Source: CADCTB01 sp038214685
GTDB taxonomy: Bacteria; Actinomycetota; Acidimicrobiia; Acidimicrobiales; AC-14
Reading direction: 5' to 3'
DNA length: 64,000 nt
NCBI GenBank assembly: GCA_038214685.1
Contig: JBBQRO010000002.1
Location: forward strand, 1-64,000
This document shows positions 52,213-59,813 of this stretch, in pieces (the stretch's first letter is position 1; every line of letters starts with the position of its first letter). Both the position numbers and the translations under genes were made by a program. The notes beneath the pieces are model-generated. The model was not told the DNA's origin, ran no database searches, and was given only the letters and a program-made list of their open reading frames with translations.

Positions 52213-53567
52213 AGGCTGGCGATCAGCTTCTCCACCCGCTCGTCGCGGGACTTAAAGGGGTCCTTGCACAGGACGGTGCGCTGGGCCTGGTCGTTGAGCT
52301 TCAGGTGGACCCAGTCGACGGTGTAGTCCCGCTTGCGCTCCTTGGCCTTGCGGATGAACTCCCCCCGCAGCCGGGCCCGGGTGGTCTGGGGCGGGGTCGT
52401 CACGGCCCGGTCGATGGTCTCGTCGTCGACGATCCGGTCGACCATGCCCCGGTCCTGCAGCAGGTAGTAGAGGCCGCGCTTGCGGTTGACGTCGTGGTAC
52501 TGGAGGTCGAGCAGAGCCACTTTGGGGCTGGTGAGACTCAGCCCGTGGCGTTCGCGGTAGGCCTCGATCATCTTGTACTTGATGACCCAGTCGCATTCCC
52601 GGTCGAGGGAGAGCGGGTCGTTCTCGATCTTGGTGAGGCAGTGCTCCCACATCTTGAGGGCCTGCTCCTCGATAGGACTCAGGCCCCGGGTCTCGGAGTA
52701 GCGCAGGGCCCGGCTCAGGTACTCGCCTTGAATTTCGAGGGCCGACAGCTCCCGCCCATTCTCCAGGCGGACCTTGCGGGTGCAGGTGATGTCGTGGCTG
52801 ATCTCACGGATGGCCCGGATGGGGTTGTCGAGGGTCATGTCCCGCAGGACCACGCCCGGGTCCTCCAGCATGCGCAGCAGGATGCTGGTGGTGCCCATCT
52901 TGATGAACGTGGCGTACTCACTCATGTTGGAGTCGCCCACGATGACGTGGAGGCGCCGGAACCGCTCCGCATCCGCGTGGGGCTCGTCGCGGGTGTTGAT
53001 GATCGGCCGGCTCCGGGTGGTAGCGGAGGAGACGCCCTCCCAGATGTGCTCGGCTCGCTGGCTGACGCAGTAGGTGGCCCCACGAGCCGTATTCAGCACC
53101 TTGCCGGCGCCGGCGTAAATCTGGCGGCTGACGAAGAACGGGATAAGCACCTCGGCGTAGTGGCCGAAGTCGTCGCGGCGGCTGGTCAGGTAGTTCTCGT
53201 GGCAGCCGTAGGAGTTGCCCGCCGAATCGGTGTTGTTTTTGAATAGGTAGACGATGCCGCGAATGCCCTCCTCCCGCAGCCGCTGCTCGGCGCTGGACAG
53301 GAGGCTCTCGAGGATGCGCTCGCCGGCCTTGTCGTGGGCGACGAGATCCTCGATCGAGTCACATTCCGGCGTGGCGTACTCGGGGTGGCTGCCGACGTCG
53401 AGGTAGAGGCGGGCCCCGTTCTCCAGAAAGACATTGCTGCTCCGGCCCCAGGAGACGACCCGGCGGAACAGGTAGCGGGCGACCTCGTCGGGACTGAGCC
53501 GGCGCTGGCCGCGGAGGGTGCAGGTGACGCCGTACTCGTTCTCGAGGCCGAAGATACGCCGCTCCAT
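52209..53567 (-). CDS. pafA: PafA, Pup-protein ligase
   Basis: A 452-residue ligase of the carboxylate-amine ligase fold. It matches PafA along its length: RRIFGLENEYGVTCTLRG, RRVVSWGRSSNVFLENGARLYLD (in part), NSYGCHENYL and NTRDEPHADAERFRRLHV. It joins the C-terminal glutamate of Pup to target lysines using ATP. It differs from Dop in lacking the Dop loop after about residue 35. The start ATG 53567 lies eight bases behind TAGCTT. Confidence 0.96.
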   Translation of the reverse strand: MERRIFGLENEYGVTCTLRGQRRLSPDEVARYLFRRVVSWGRSSNVFLENGARLYLDVGSHPEYATPECDSIEDLVAHDKAGERILESLLSSAEQRLREEGIRGIVYLFKNNTDSAGNSYGCHENYLTSRRDDFGHYAEVLIPFFVSRQIYAGAGKVLNTARGATYCVSQRAEHIWEGVSSATTRSRPIINTRDEPHADAERFRRLHVIVGDSNMSEYATFIKMGTTSILLRMLEDPGVVLRDMTLDNPIRAIREISHDITCTRKVRLENGRELSALEIQGEYLSRALRYSETRGLSPIEEQALKMWEHCLTKIENDPLSLDRECDWVIKYKMIEAYRERHGLSLTSPKVALLDLQYHDVNRKRGLYYLLQDRGMVDRIVDDETIDRAVTTPPQTTRARLRGEFIRKAKERKRDYTVDWVHLKLNDQAQRTVLCKDPFKSRDERVEKLIASL

Positions 53568-53575
53568 AGAAGGCC

Positions 53576-53585
53576 AAGCTACCGT
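53576..53585. promoter_or_regulatory. overlapping divergent -10 boxes of pafA and the DUF2007 gene
   Basis: TAGCTT on the minus strand (53576-53581) and TACCGT on the plus strand (53580-53585) overlap by two bases. Each ends eight bases before its start codon (53567 and 53594). Confidence 0.55.
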
Positions 53586-53593
53586 TGGTCCCG

Positions 53594-53914
53594 ATGCAAC
53601 AGACGCGCATGGTGCGTTTGGCCACGGTGGGCACCTCGTTCCATGCCCGCGTTATCGCCGCCCGCCTGGGCTCGGAGGGCATCGTCACCGACCTTCGCGG
53701 CAACCTCGACAGCTTCTACCCCGTGGGCGCCGTCTATGTCTACGTCGATCAGGAGGACTTGGCCGAGGCCCAGGAGATCCTCATGGTCGACGATGTCGAG
53801 TCGGCGTTCGACGTGCCCGAGGAGACTGTCGAGCGCGGCGCGCCGCCGGCGCTGTGGCTGGTCCTGGGGGCCATCCTGGGCATCGCCGCCGTTCTCTTCT
53901 CCCGGACGTTCTGA
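53594..53914 (+). CDS. DUF2007-like protein with C-terminal membrane anchor
   Basis: A 106-residue protein, MQQTRMVRLATVGTSFHARV at the start. The first 65 residues resemble DUF2007 signal-transduction-like domains (ARLGSEGIVTDLRG, AVYVYVDQEDLAEAQEILM). A C-terminal membrane helix (PALWLVLGAILGIAAVLF) would make it tail-anchored. The stop overlaps the next gene (TGATG). The function is unknown. Confidence 0.75.
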   Translation: MQQTRMVRLATVGTSFHARVIAARLGSEGIVTDLRGNLDSFYPVGAVYVYVDQEDLAEAQEILMVDDVESAFDVPEETVERGAPPALWLVLGAILGIAAVLFSRTF

Positions 53915-54465
53915 TGGCGCTTCCTCTCGGCGTCCCCCTCACCGTCCAGGACGTGTGGGACATCCCCGACGACGGCCACCGCTACGAGCTGCTCGAAGGA
54001 GTCCTGATCGTGACTCCCGCCCCGGGCGCAGCCCACCAGACCTGCGTCCTGGAGCTCGCCGTCCTCCTCCGTCAGGCCAAAGGGCCCGACGACCTGGTGC
54101 TACTGGCCCCGTTCGACTGGGTCGTCGGGCCTGACACCCTCCTCCAGCCCGACGTCATGGTGGCCCTTCGCCGCGATGTCGCCGCCACCGGCGACAGACG
54201 CCTGGAGCGCCCGCCCCTCCTCGTGGTCGAGGTCGCCTCACGAAGCACCCGCATGATCGACCGGGGAACGAAGCGCCTGGCCTTCCAGGGCGCGGGAGTG
54301 CCGACCTACTGGCTGGTCGACCCGGACGAGCCGTCGCTCACCGTGCTCCGGTTGCGCGATGGCACCTACGTCGAGGAGGCCCGGGTCGCCGGCGACGAGG
54401 TGTACACGACGACCGACCCGTTCCCCGTCCGGATGGTGCCAAACGCCCTGCGCAAGGGCCTGTAG
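53914..54465 (+). CDS. Uma2 family (DUF820) restriction endonuclease-fold protein
   Basis: A 183-residue protein of the Uma2/PD-(D/E)XK group. It starts with LTVQDVWDIPDDGHRYELLEGVL (in part GHRYELLEGVL), then LLQPDVMVALRRDV and LLVVEVASRSTRMIDRGTKR, whose Asp, Glu and Lys form the nuclease site, then YWLVDPDEPSL. Such proteins are common as accessory genes; their target is unknown. It is coupled to the DUF2007 gene (TGATG). The following 54466-54623 shows no gene. Confidence 0.9.
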   Translation: MALPLGVPLTVQDVWDIPDDGHRYELLEGVLIVTPAPGAAHQTCVLELAVLLRQAKGPDDLVLLAPFDWVVGPDTLLQPDVMVALRRDVAATGDRRLERPPLLVVEVASRSTRMIDRGTKRLAFQGAGVPTYWLVDPDEPSLTVLRLRDGTYVEEARVAGDEVYTTTDPFPVRMVPNALRKGL

Positions 54466-54623
54466 CGGTCATCTAAGGAACTGCGACAGGCCGGGGCTTT
54501 CCTGAGGATGGCCGGCCAGAACGCAGCGTTCTACGTCGTGACTGCCGCCCGAAGCCGGCCGGCTGGTGGCCGTCGTCGCCCTCGGGCCGGACGGCGCCGT
54601 GCTCCGGCGGTGGAGTAGCAGCC

Positions 54624-55313
54624 TCAGGCCGGGGGCGTCGCCAGCAGAGGGGTCAGCTCGTCCTCCGGCACGCGGCGGAAGGCCCGGCGGGCCTTCGTGC
54701 GGGACAGGACCGCCACCTCGAGGTTGGCCGCCTCCAGCACCCGCTCGGGGCCGGCCAGGGCGGTGACCGCTGCTCGCAGGGCGGCGCCCATGTCGAGGGT
54801 GTCCGTGAGATTGGCCTTCAAACGCTCATTGACGGTATCGGCGTCGCCACCCAGGACAGTGGAACCCTCCTCGTCGACGATCGTGCCCTCGTAGGAGATC
54901 CGGAAGAGCTGGTCGGCGTCCTTGTCGGCCCCGACCTCGGCCACCAGGATCTCCACCTCCATGGGCTTCATCTCGTGGGTGAAGACGTTGCCGAGGAGCT
55001 GGGCGTAGGCGTTGGCCAGGGAACGGGCGTCGACGTCCTCCCGGGAGTAGGTGTAGCCCTTCATGTCGGCCAGGCGGATGCCGGAGGTGCGCAACGAGTC
55101 GAACTCGCTGAACTTGCCCACGCCGGCGAAGGCGATCCGGTCGTAGATCTCCGCCACCTTGTGCAGGGTGCGGGACGGGTTCTCGGCGCAGACCAGGATG
55201 CCCTGGTCGTAGCTGAGGGCGGCCAGGCTCCGGCCCCGGGCGATGCCCTTCCGGGCGTAGTCCGCCCGGTCCTTCATCACCTGTTCCGGCGCGACGTAGA
55301 ACGGCATGCTCAT
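54624..55313 (-). CDS. prcA: 20S proteasome alpha subunit
   Basis: A 229-residue outer-ring subunit. MSMPFYVAPEQVMKDRADYARKGIARGRS (in part YARKGIARGRS) is the alpha-type N-terminal helix and gate. It forms seven-fold rings that dock the Arc ATPase by its C-terminal tail. The protein is non-catalytic. It follows prcB by 79 bases. Confidence 0.96.
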   Translation of the reverse strand: MSMPFYVAPEQVMKDRADYARKGIARGRSLAALSYDQGILVCAENPSRTLHKVAEIYDRIAFAGVGKFSEFDSLRTSGIRLADMKGYTYSREDVDARSLANAYAQLLGNVFTHEMKPMEVEILVAEVGADKDADQLFRISYEGTIVDEEGSTVLGGDADTVNERLKANLTDTLDMGAALRAAVTALAGPERVLEAANLEVAVLSRTKARRAFRRVPEDELTPLLATPPA

Positions 55314-55392
55314 CGGGAGTGCCCCTGGCTGGGATTGGGTATTTCGCGGTCATATCCGTACCCGAATCGACCAAACCGGGGCGACCGGGTGC

Positions 55393-56187
55393 TCATCGGG
55401 GGTGCCCTTCGGCGGTCTTGCGCTGGAGGAGCTCACCAAAGCGCTGGGCCACCTCGGTGTCCTCCACCCGGTCGAAACCTTCGGCGGTGATGGTGGCGAC
55501 GGTGGGGTAGATACCCCGCACGACGTCGGGCCCGCCGGTGGCCGAGTCCTCGTCGGCCGCCTGGTAGAGACCCTCGACCGCCAGCTGGATGGCCTCGGCC
55601 CGGTCGAGGCCGTCGCGGTAGCCCAGCTTGATGGTGGTCCGGGCGTCGCGGCCGCCCGAGCCGGTGGCGTGGAAGTCGCCCTCCTCGTAGCGACCACCGG
55701 TGAGGTCGTACTTGAAGATGCGCCCGATCTGCCGGCGGAGGTCGTAGCCGGCGTAGATGGGCACGACGGCCAGGCCCTCCATGGCCATGGGCAGGTTGCG
55801 GCGGATCATGCCTCCGAGCTGGTTGGCCTTGCCTTCGAGGCTCAGGGCCATGCCCTCGACCTTCTCGTAGTGCTCGAGCTCGGTCTGGAACAGCCGGACC
55901 ATCTCCACCGCCGGCCCCGCGGCCCCGGCGATGGCCACGCCCGAGTGCCCGTCGGCCGGAAAGACCTTGTCGATGGCCCGCGAGGCGATGCTGTAGCCCT
56001 CGGTGGCCCGACGGTCGCCGGCCATGATCACGCCCTCGGAGTAGCGCAGGGCGACGATGGTCGTGCCGTGGGTGATCTCCACCGCCCCGGTGTTGCGCAG
56101 CAGCGGTTGGTCGCCGTTCATGCGGCGCAGCAGCTCGGAGAAGCTGGGACCGGGATCCTGGCCGGAGGCGAAGGTCGGGAGGGTCAT
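55393..56187 (-). CDS. prcB: 20S proteasome beta subunit
   Basis: A 264-residue catalytic subunit. A propeptide of about 41 residues ends HG before TTIVALRYS; the exposed Thr42 becomes the nucleophile. Conserved Asp and Lys for the active site follow in MAGDRRATEGY and the AIDKVF segment. It degrades pupylated proteins in the core particle. ATG 56187 lies nine bases behind TAGATT. It is first in the prcB-prcA pair; the tpx gene is divergent. Confidence 0.96.
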   Translation of the reverse strand: MTLPTFASGQDPGPSFSELLRRMNGDQPLLRNTGAVEITHGTTIVALRYSEGVIMAGDRRATEGYSIASRAIDKVFPADGHSGVAIAGAAGPAVEMVRLFQTELEHYEKVEGMALSLEGKANQLGGMIRRNLPMAMEGLAVVPIYAGYDLRRQIGRIFKYDLTGGRYEEGDFHATGSGGRDARTTIKLGYRDGLDRAEAIQLAVEGLYQAADEDSATGGPDVVRGIYPTVATITAEGFDRVEDTEVAQRFGELLQRKTAEGHPR

Positions 56188-56196
56188 CGCCGAGGG

Positions 56197-56223
56197 AATC
56201 TAGTGGAGTCACGTCGGTATGCT
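56197..56223. promoter_or_regulatory. divergent -10 boxes of prcB and tpx
   Basis: TAGATT on the minus strand (56197-56202) ends nine bases before the prcB start; TATGCT on the plus strand (56218-56223) ends eight bases before the tpx start. Confidence 0.5.
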
Positions 56224-56231
56224 CCGCGGTC

Positions 56232-56735
56232 ATGGACGAGCGCGTGGGTGGTGCGGAGGAGGACGGGCAGTCCCTGACCGTCGTGGGGCGGATGCTGCGG
56301 TCCGGTGACCCCGCACCCCGCTTCACCCTCGACCACTTCGACGGCTCCACGATGAGTTCCGTTGCCCTCCATGACCTGGCTGGATCGACGGTGGTGCTCA
56401 ACGTAGTCAATTCGGTCGACACCCCCGTCTGCGACGTCCAGACCCGCCGGGTCGACGGCCTCTTCCCAGGAGCGAAGGTCCTGACGGTCAGCATGGACCT
56501 CCCCTTCGCCCTGGCCCGCTGGACGGCGGCGGCCGGCGTCGCCCATCCTGCGGTGTCATCTCACCGCAGTGAGGACTTCGGCCGGGACTACGGGGTGCTG
56601 ATCAAGGAGTGGCGGGCGCTCCAGCGCTCGTTCTTCGTCATCGACGGCGACGGGCGCCTCGTCCACACCGAGTACGTGCAGAACCAGATGGACCAGCCGG
56701 ACTACGACGCTGCGGTGGCGGCAGCCAGAAGGTGA
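56232..56735 (+). CDS. tpx: thiol peroxidase Tpx without the usual resolving cysteine
   Basis: A 167-residue peroxiredoxin. The peroxidatic Cys67 is in NSVDTPVCDVQTRR. The family segment DLPFALARW normally continues with a resolving cysteine, but here has Thr (DLPFALARWTAAAGV), and there is no other cysteine in the protein. It would need an external thiol partner. It is the only plus-strand gene between prcB and the endonuclease VII-like gene. Confidence 0.9.
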   Translation: MDERVGGAEEDGQSLTVVGRMLRSGDPAPRFTLDHFDGSTMSSVALHDLAGSTVVLNVVNSVDTPVCDVQTRRVDGLFPGAKVLTVSMDLPFALARWTAAAGVAHPAVSSHRSEDFGRDYGVLIKEWRALQRSFFVIDGDGRLVHTEYVQNQMDQPDYDAAVAAARR

Positions 56736-56888
56736 GCACCAGGCTGGCGGCGCTCAGCGCCCTGCTCCAGACCTCGTGGTTCATGCTCTGGGCCGGTCCG
56801 GAGGGCCTCTCCGACGCCTAGTACCACTGGGAGCCGGCGCCGGGGAGCTGGCATCACCCCGCTGCGCGACCTCCACCGCTCCCGACCT

Positions 56889-57436
56889 TCACTCGGCTGG
56901 CAGGTCGGCCAACCATCTCTCGGCCTGCCGGGCGCTGGTGAACCGCAGCACCGTCGGCCCATCGGACCGGTCGATCCACTGCTGGATGCGCCGACCCTTC
57001 CTGTGAAGGACCGGAAGTGCCATGCCACCAGGGAGTTCTTCGAGAACGCGTTCCTGAGCGACTCACGGTTGCCGTTGCAGATCGGCGTCTTCAGGACGGC
57101 CCGGGCCACAGTCCGGCGCACCAGGCGTTGCAGCGAGAACCACCGGGGATAGTCCAGCGCCACGATCACCTCGGCTCGCCCCAGCGGGACGTCGAGCCAC
57201 CGCCCATAGGCGGTATCCAGGATCCACGCGTCGCCGGCGCAGATCGCCGAGATCCGCCGGCGCTGCTCATGGCCCGGCACCTCGACCCAACCGGGCTCCC
57301 AGGTCAGGTCATCGACCGAGTGCCACGGAAGCGACGTCGCCCGGCTGATCCGCCCGGCCATCGTGGTCTTGCCCGACCCGGTCACGCCGTAGACGATCAC
57401 CCGACGCGCCCCGCCCAGCCCACCGCTCGCCGGCAA
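56889..57436 (-). pseudogene. P-loop kinase-like gene with one frameshift
   Basis: The frame begins GGARRVIVYGVTGSGKTTMAGR (in part GVTGSGKTTMAG), a Walker A of adenylate-kinase-like or topology-modulation proteins, and runs through WHSVDDLTWEPGWVEVP and NAFSKNSLVAWHFRSF. At about 57020 the coding frame changes by one base: QQWIDRSDGPTVLRFTSARQ and WLADLPAE follow in the next frame, to a stop at 56889. One missing C restores a full-length protein of about 180 residues. The listed start, a TTG, is uncertain. It is either a recent pseudogene or a sequencing error. Confidence 0.7.
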
Positions 57437-57438
57437 CG

Positions 57439-57996
57439 TCAGCCGCAGACCAGGCTGAGCGCCCGCCGGCGACCCAGTTGGATCTCCTCCTGCACGACCG
57501 GGTCGTGGGCGGTCATGTAACTCGCCGCCTTGGCGAGGAGCGCCGGGCTCTCCTGGAAATCAGCCAGGGCGTTGTTGCAGCAAAAACACAGGATGCCCCG
57601 GACCTTACCGGTGGAATGGTCGTGATCGACGTGGAGGGAGATGTCCTCCCGGGGTGGCCGCCCACAGATGAAACAGCCGCCGCCCTGGGCCGCCAGCATG
57701 GCGTCGTACTGCTCAATCGTGATCCCGAACTTGCGCATCAGGTGACCCGACCGCTCTCGCCGCTTCACCACGGGATCGAGCCGGCGGGCACGTTGATAGG
57801 CCCTTACGCGCTCAGGGTTTTCCTCCTGCCACTTCTTGACCCGCGCTTTCATGACAGCAGGATCAGCAAGGTACCGCTGATGTTGTGCTTGCAGATTGCA
57901 CACTTTGCAGTCGTTCCTATGGCCATCCTTCATGGCGGCGGCCCTGTGGAACTCACTCAGCGGCTTGAGGACACCACACTTCTTGCAAGATTTCAT
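57439..57996 (-). CDS. endonuclease VII-like HNH protein in the proteasome locus
   Basis: A 185-residue HNH nuclease resembling phage recombination endonuclease VII. A zinc knuckle at the N-terminus (CKKCGVLKPLSEFH, then CKVC) precedes the HNH core GGGCFICGRPP, LHVDHDHSTGKVRGILCFCCN. Homologs sit between pup and prcB in several actinobacteria, as I recall, but a link to protein turnover is not established. It is on the minus strand, like pup. Confidence 0.88.
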   Translation of the reverse strand: MKSCKKCGVLKPLSEFHRAAAMKDGHRNDCKVCNLQAQHQRYLADPAVMKARVKKWQEENPERVRAYQRARRLDPVVKRRERSGHLMRKFGITIEQYDAMLAAQGGGCFICGRPPREDISLHVDHDHSTGKVRGILCFCCNNALADFQESPALLAKAASYMTAHDPVVQEEIQLGRRRALSLVCG

Positions 57997-58058
57997 ACAT
58001 TCATGTTATCGAACATACGTTCGATACGCAAGCTCGCTGTTGCCAGTCTCAGGCTAGA

Positions 58059-58253
58059 CTATTCGCCACCCTTCTGGACATATGAACGAACAAATTCCTC
58101 GGCATTGTCCTCGAGGACTTCGTCTATTTCGTCCAAAAGCTCGTCGAGCTCAGCCTTCAGTTTCTCGCCCTGCTTGGTTTGGGAGGGGACAGCCTCGACC
58201 ACCTCGTCGCTGCGAGTGGTCGACTGCTTCCTCTTCTGTTCACGTTCTGCCAT
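58059..58253 (-). CDS. pup: Pup, prokaryotic ubiquitin-like protein
   Basis: A 64-residue, largely disordered protein starting MAEREQKRKQ. The helix LKAELDELLDEIDEVLEDNAEEF (in part LLDEIDEVLEDNAEEF) binds Arc, and the C-terminus YVQKGGE ends in Glu, so it needs no deamidation before ligation by PafA. AGGAGGAAG lies nine bases before ATG 58253. It follows dop by 13 bases. Confidence 0.96.
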   Translation of the reverse strand: MAEREQKRKQSTTRSDEVVEAVPSQTKQGEKLKAELDELLDEIDEVLEDNAEEFVRSYVQKGGE

Positions 58254-58266
58254 GACTGGCTTCCTC

Positions 58267-59775
58267 CTACGTTGACCCCAGCGCTTCGAGAAGCTGGGCC
58301 GGAGTCTCACATGCTTGTAACAACCTATCGACGTGCGCGGCTGTTCCTCTTAGCGGTTCCATCATCGGAACCCGCCGGAGCGGGTCGGTGCCGAGGTCGA
58401 AGACCAGAGAGTCCCAGTTGGCGGCGGCGATGGAGCCGGCCCACTTCTGCAGGCAGCGGCCCCGGAAGTAGGCCCGGGTGGTGGTGGGGGGGTTGGTGAT
58501 GGCGGAGGCGACGGCCTCCTCCGACACGAGGCGCTCCAGGCCGCACTTTTCGTACAGCGACCGGCCTGGGCGCACGTCGTGGTACTGCAGGTCGAGGGCG
58601 GCCAGCTTGGGGTCGGTCCACGCCAGCCGGTGGCGATCGCGGAATCCTGACACCATCTGGTACTTGGCCACCCAGTCGAGCTGGTCGGCCAGGCTCAGGT
58701 GGTCGGTCTCCAGGGCGTGGAGGACGGCCTCCCAACGGTCGAGCAGCTGGCGGCCGACATCGACCCCCACGGCTTCCAGGCCGCGGTTCTCGGCGTACTT
58801 GCGGGCCCGGTCGAGCAGCTCCCACTGCATCTCCAGGGCGGTCATGCGCCGGCCGTCGGCCAGCTCCAGCGGTGTGGCCAACGAAAGGTCGTAGGACACA
58901 GTGCGGTGGGCCAGCACGGGGCCGGCCAGGGTCAGGTCGAGCCCGGCCAGTTCGTCGTCCTCGATCATGGCCAGGACCAGGGCGGTGACGCCGACCTTGA
59001 GGAAGGTGGACACCTCGGCCAGGTTGGCGTCGCCCACGATGACGTGCAGCCGGCGGTACTTCGAGGAGTCGGAATGCGGCTCGTCGCGGGTGTTGACCAG
59101 CGGGCGCTTGAGCGTGGTCTCGAGGCCGACCTCCTCCTCAAAGAACTCGGCCCGCTGGGTGAGCTGGAACGGCACCCGCTCGGAGCCGACGCCGGCCGCC
59201 TCGCTGCCCACCTTGCCGGCGCCGGTGTAGATCTGGCGGGACACGAAGTGGGGGGTGATCTGGGCGGCCAGGCGGGCGAAGGGCAGTGCTCGGTCGAGGA
59301 GGTAGTTCTCGTGGCAGCCGTATGAGTTGCCCTTGCGATCCGAGTTGTTCTTGTAGACCACGATCTCCTGGCCGACGGGGAGCATCTCGGCCGCGGCCTC
59401 GATCGACCGGGCCAGGATGCGCTCGCCGGCCTTGTCCCAGAGGACGGCCTCCAGGGCGTCGGAGCACTCGGGCGAGGAGTACTCCGGATGGGCGTGGTCC
59501 ACGTAGTACCGGGCGCCGTTGGTCAGCACGGCGTTCACGAGGTGGGTCTCGATCTCGGGCGCCATGGCCCCCTCCCGGGCGAAGCCGCGGGCGTCCTTCC
59601 CTGGCGACTCGTCCTCGAAGTCCCATCCGACCTTGTTGGTGCCGCTGGCCTGCCGGGCCAGGGCCGAGACGTAGGCGTTGATCAGGAGGGAGGAGACGGT
59701 GATGGGGTTGGATTCGGCGCCCCGCAGGATGATCCCGTACTCGGTCTCGAGACCGCAGACCTTCCTGATCGCCAT
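58267..59775 (-). CDS. dop: Dop, depupylase/deamidase of Pup
   Basis: A 502-residue member of the PafA/Dop family, with VCGLETEYGIILRGAESNP at the start (in part), the Dop-loop region rich in Gly and Asp (SPGKDARGFAREG), NSYGCHENYLLD and NTRDEPHSDSSKYRRLHV. Dop removes Pup from substrates and, where Pup ends in Gln, deamidates it; here Pup ends in Glu, so depupylation should be its main task. TAGGGT lies ten bases before ATG 59775. Confidence 0.95.
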   Translation of the reverse strand: MAIRKVCGLETEYGIILRGAESNPITVSSLLINAYVSALARQASGTNKVGWDFEDESPGKDARGFAREGAMAPEIETHLVNAVLTNGARYYVDHAHPEYSSPECSDALEAVLWDKAGERILARSIEAAAEMLPVGQEIVVYKNNSDRKGNSYGCHENYLLDRALPFARLAAQITPHFVSRQIYTGAGKVGSEAAGVGSERVPFQLTQRAEFFEEEVGLETTLKRPLVNTRDEPHSDSSKYRRLHVIVGDANLAEVSTFLKVGVTALVLAMIEDDELAGLDLTLAGPVLAHRTVSYDLSLATPLELADGRRMTALEMQWELLDRARKYAENRGLEAVGVDVGRQLLDRWEAVLHALETDHLSLADQLDWVAKYQMVSGFRDRHRLAWTDPKLAALDLQYHDVRPGRSLYEKCGLERLVSEEAVASAITNPPTTTRAYFRGRCLQKWAGSIAAANWDSLVFDLGTDPLRRVPMMEPLRGTAAHVDRLLQACETPAQLLEALGST

Positions 59776-59785
59776 GGTGCGAGCG

Positions 59786-59791
59786 ACCCTA
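59786..59791 (-). promoter_or_regulatory. -10 box of dop-pup
   Basis: TAGGGT on the minus strand ends ten bases before ATG 59775. Confidence 0.4.
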
Positions 59792-59813
59792 CCCCGTCCC
59801 TGCAGCCGAACGG

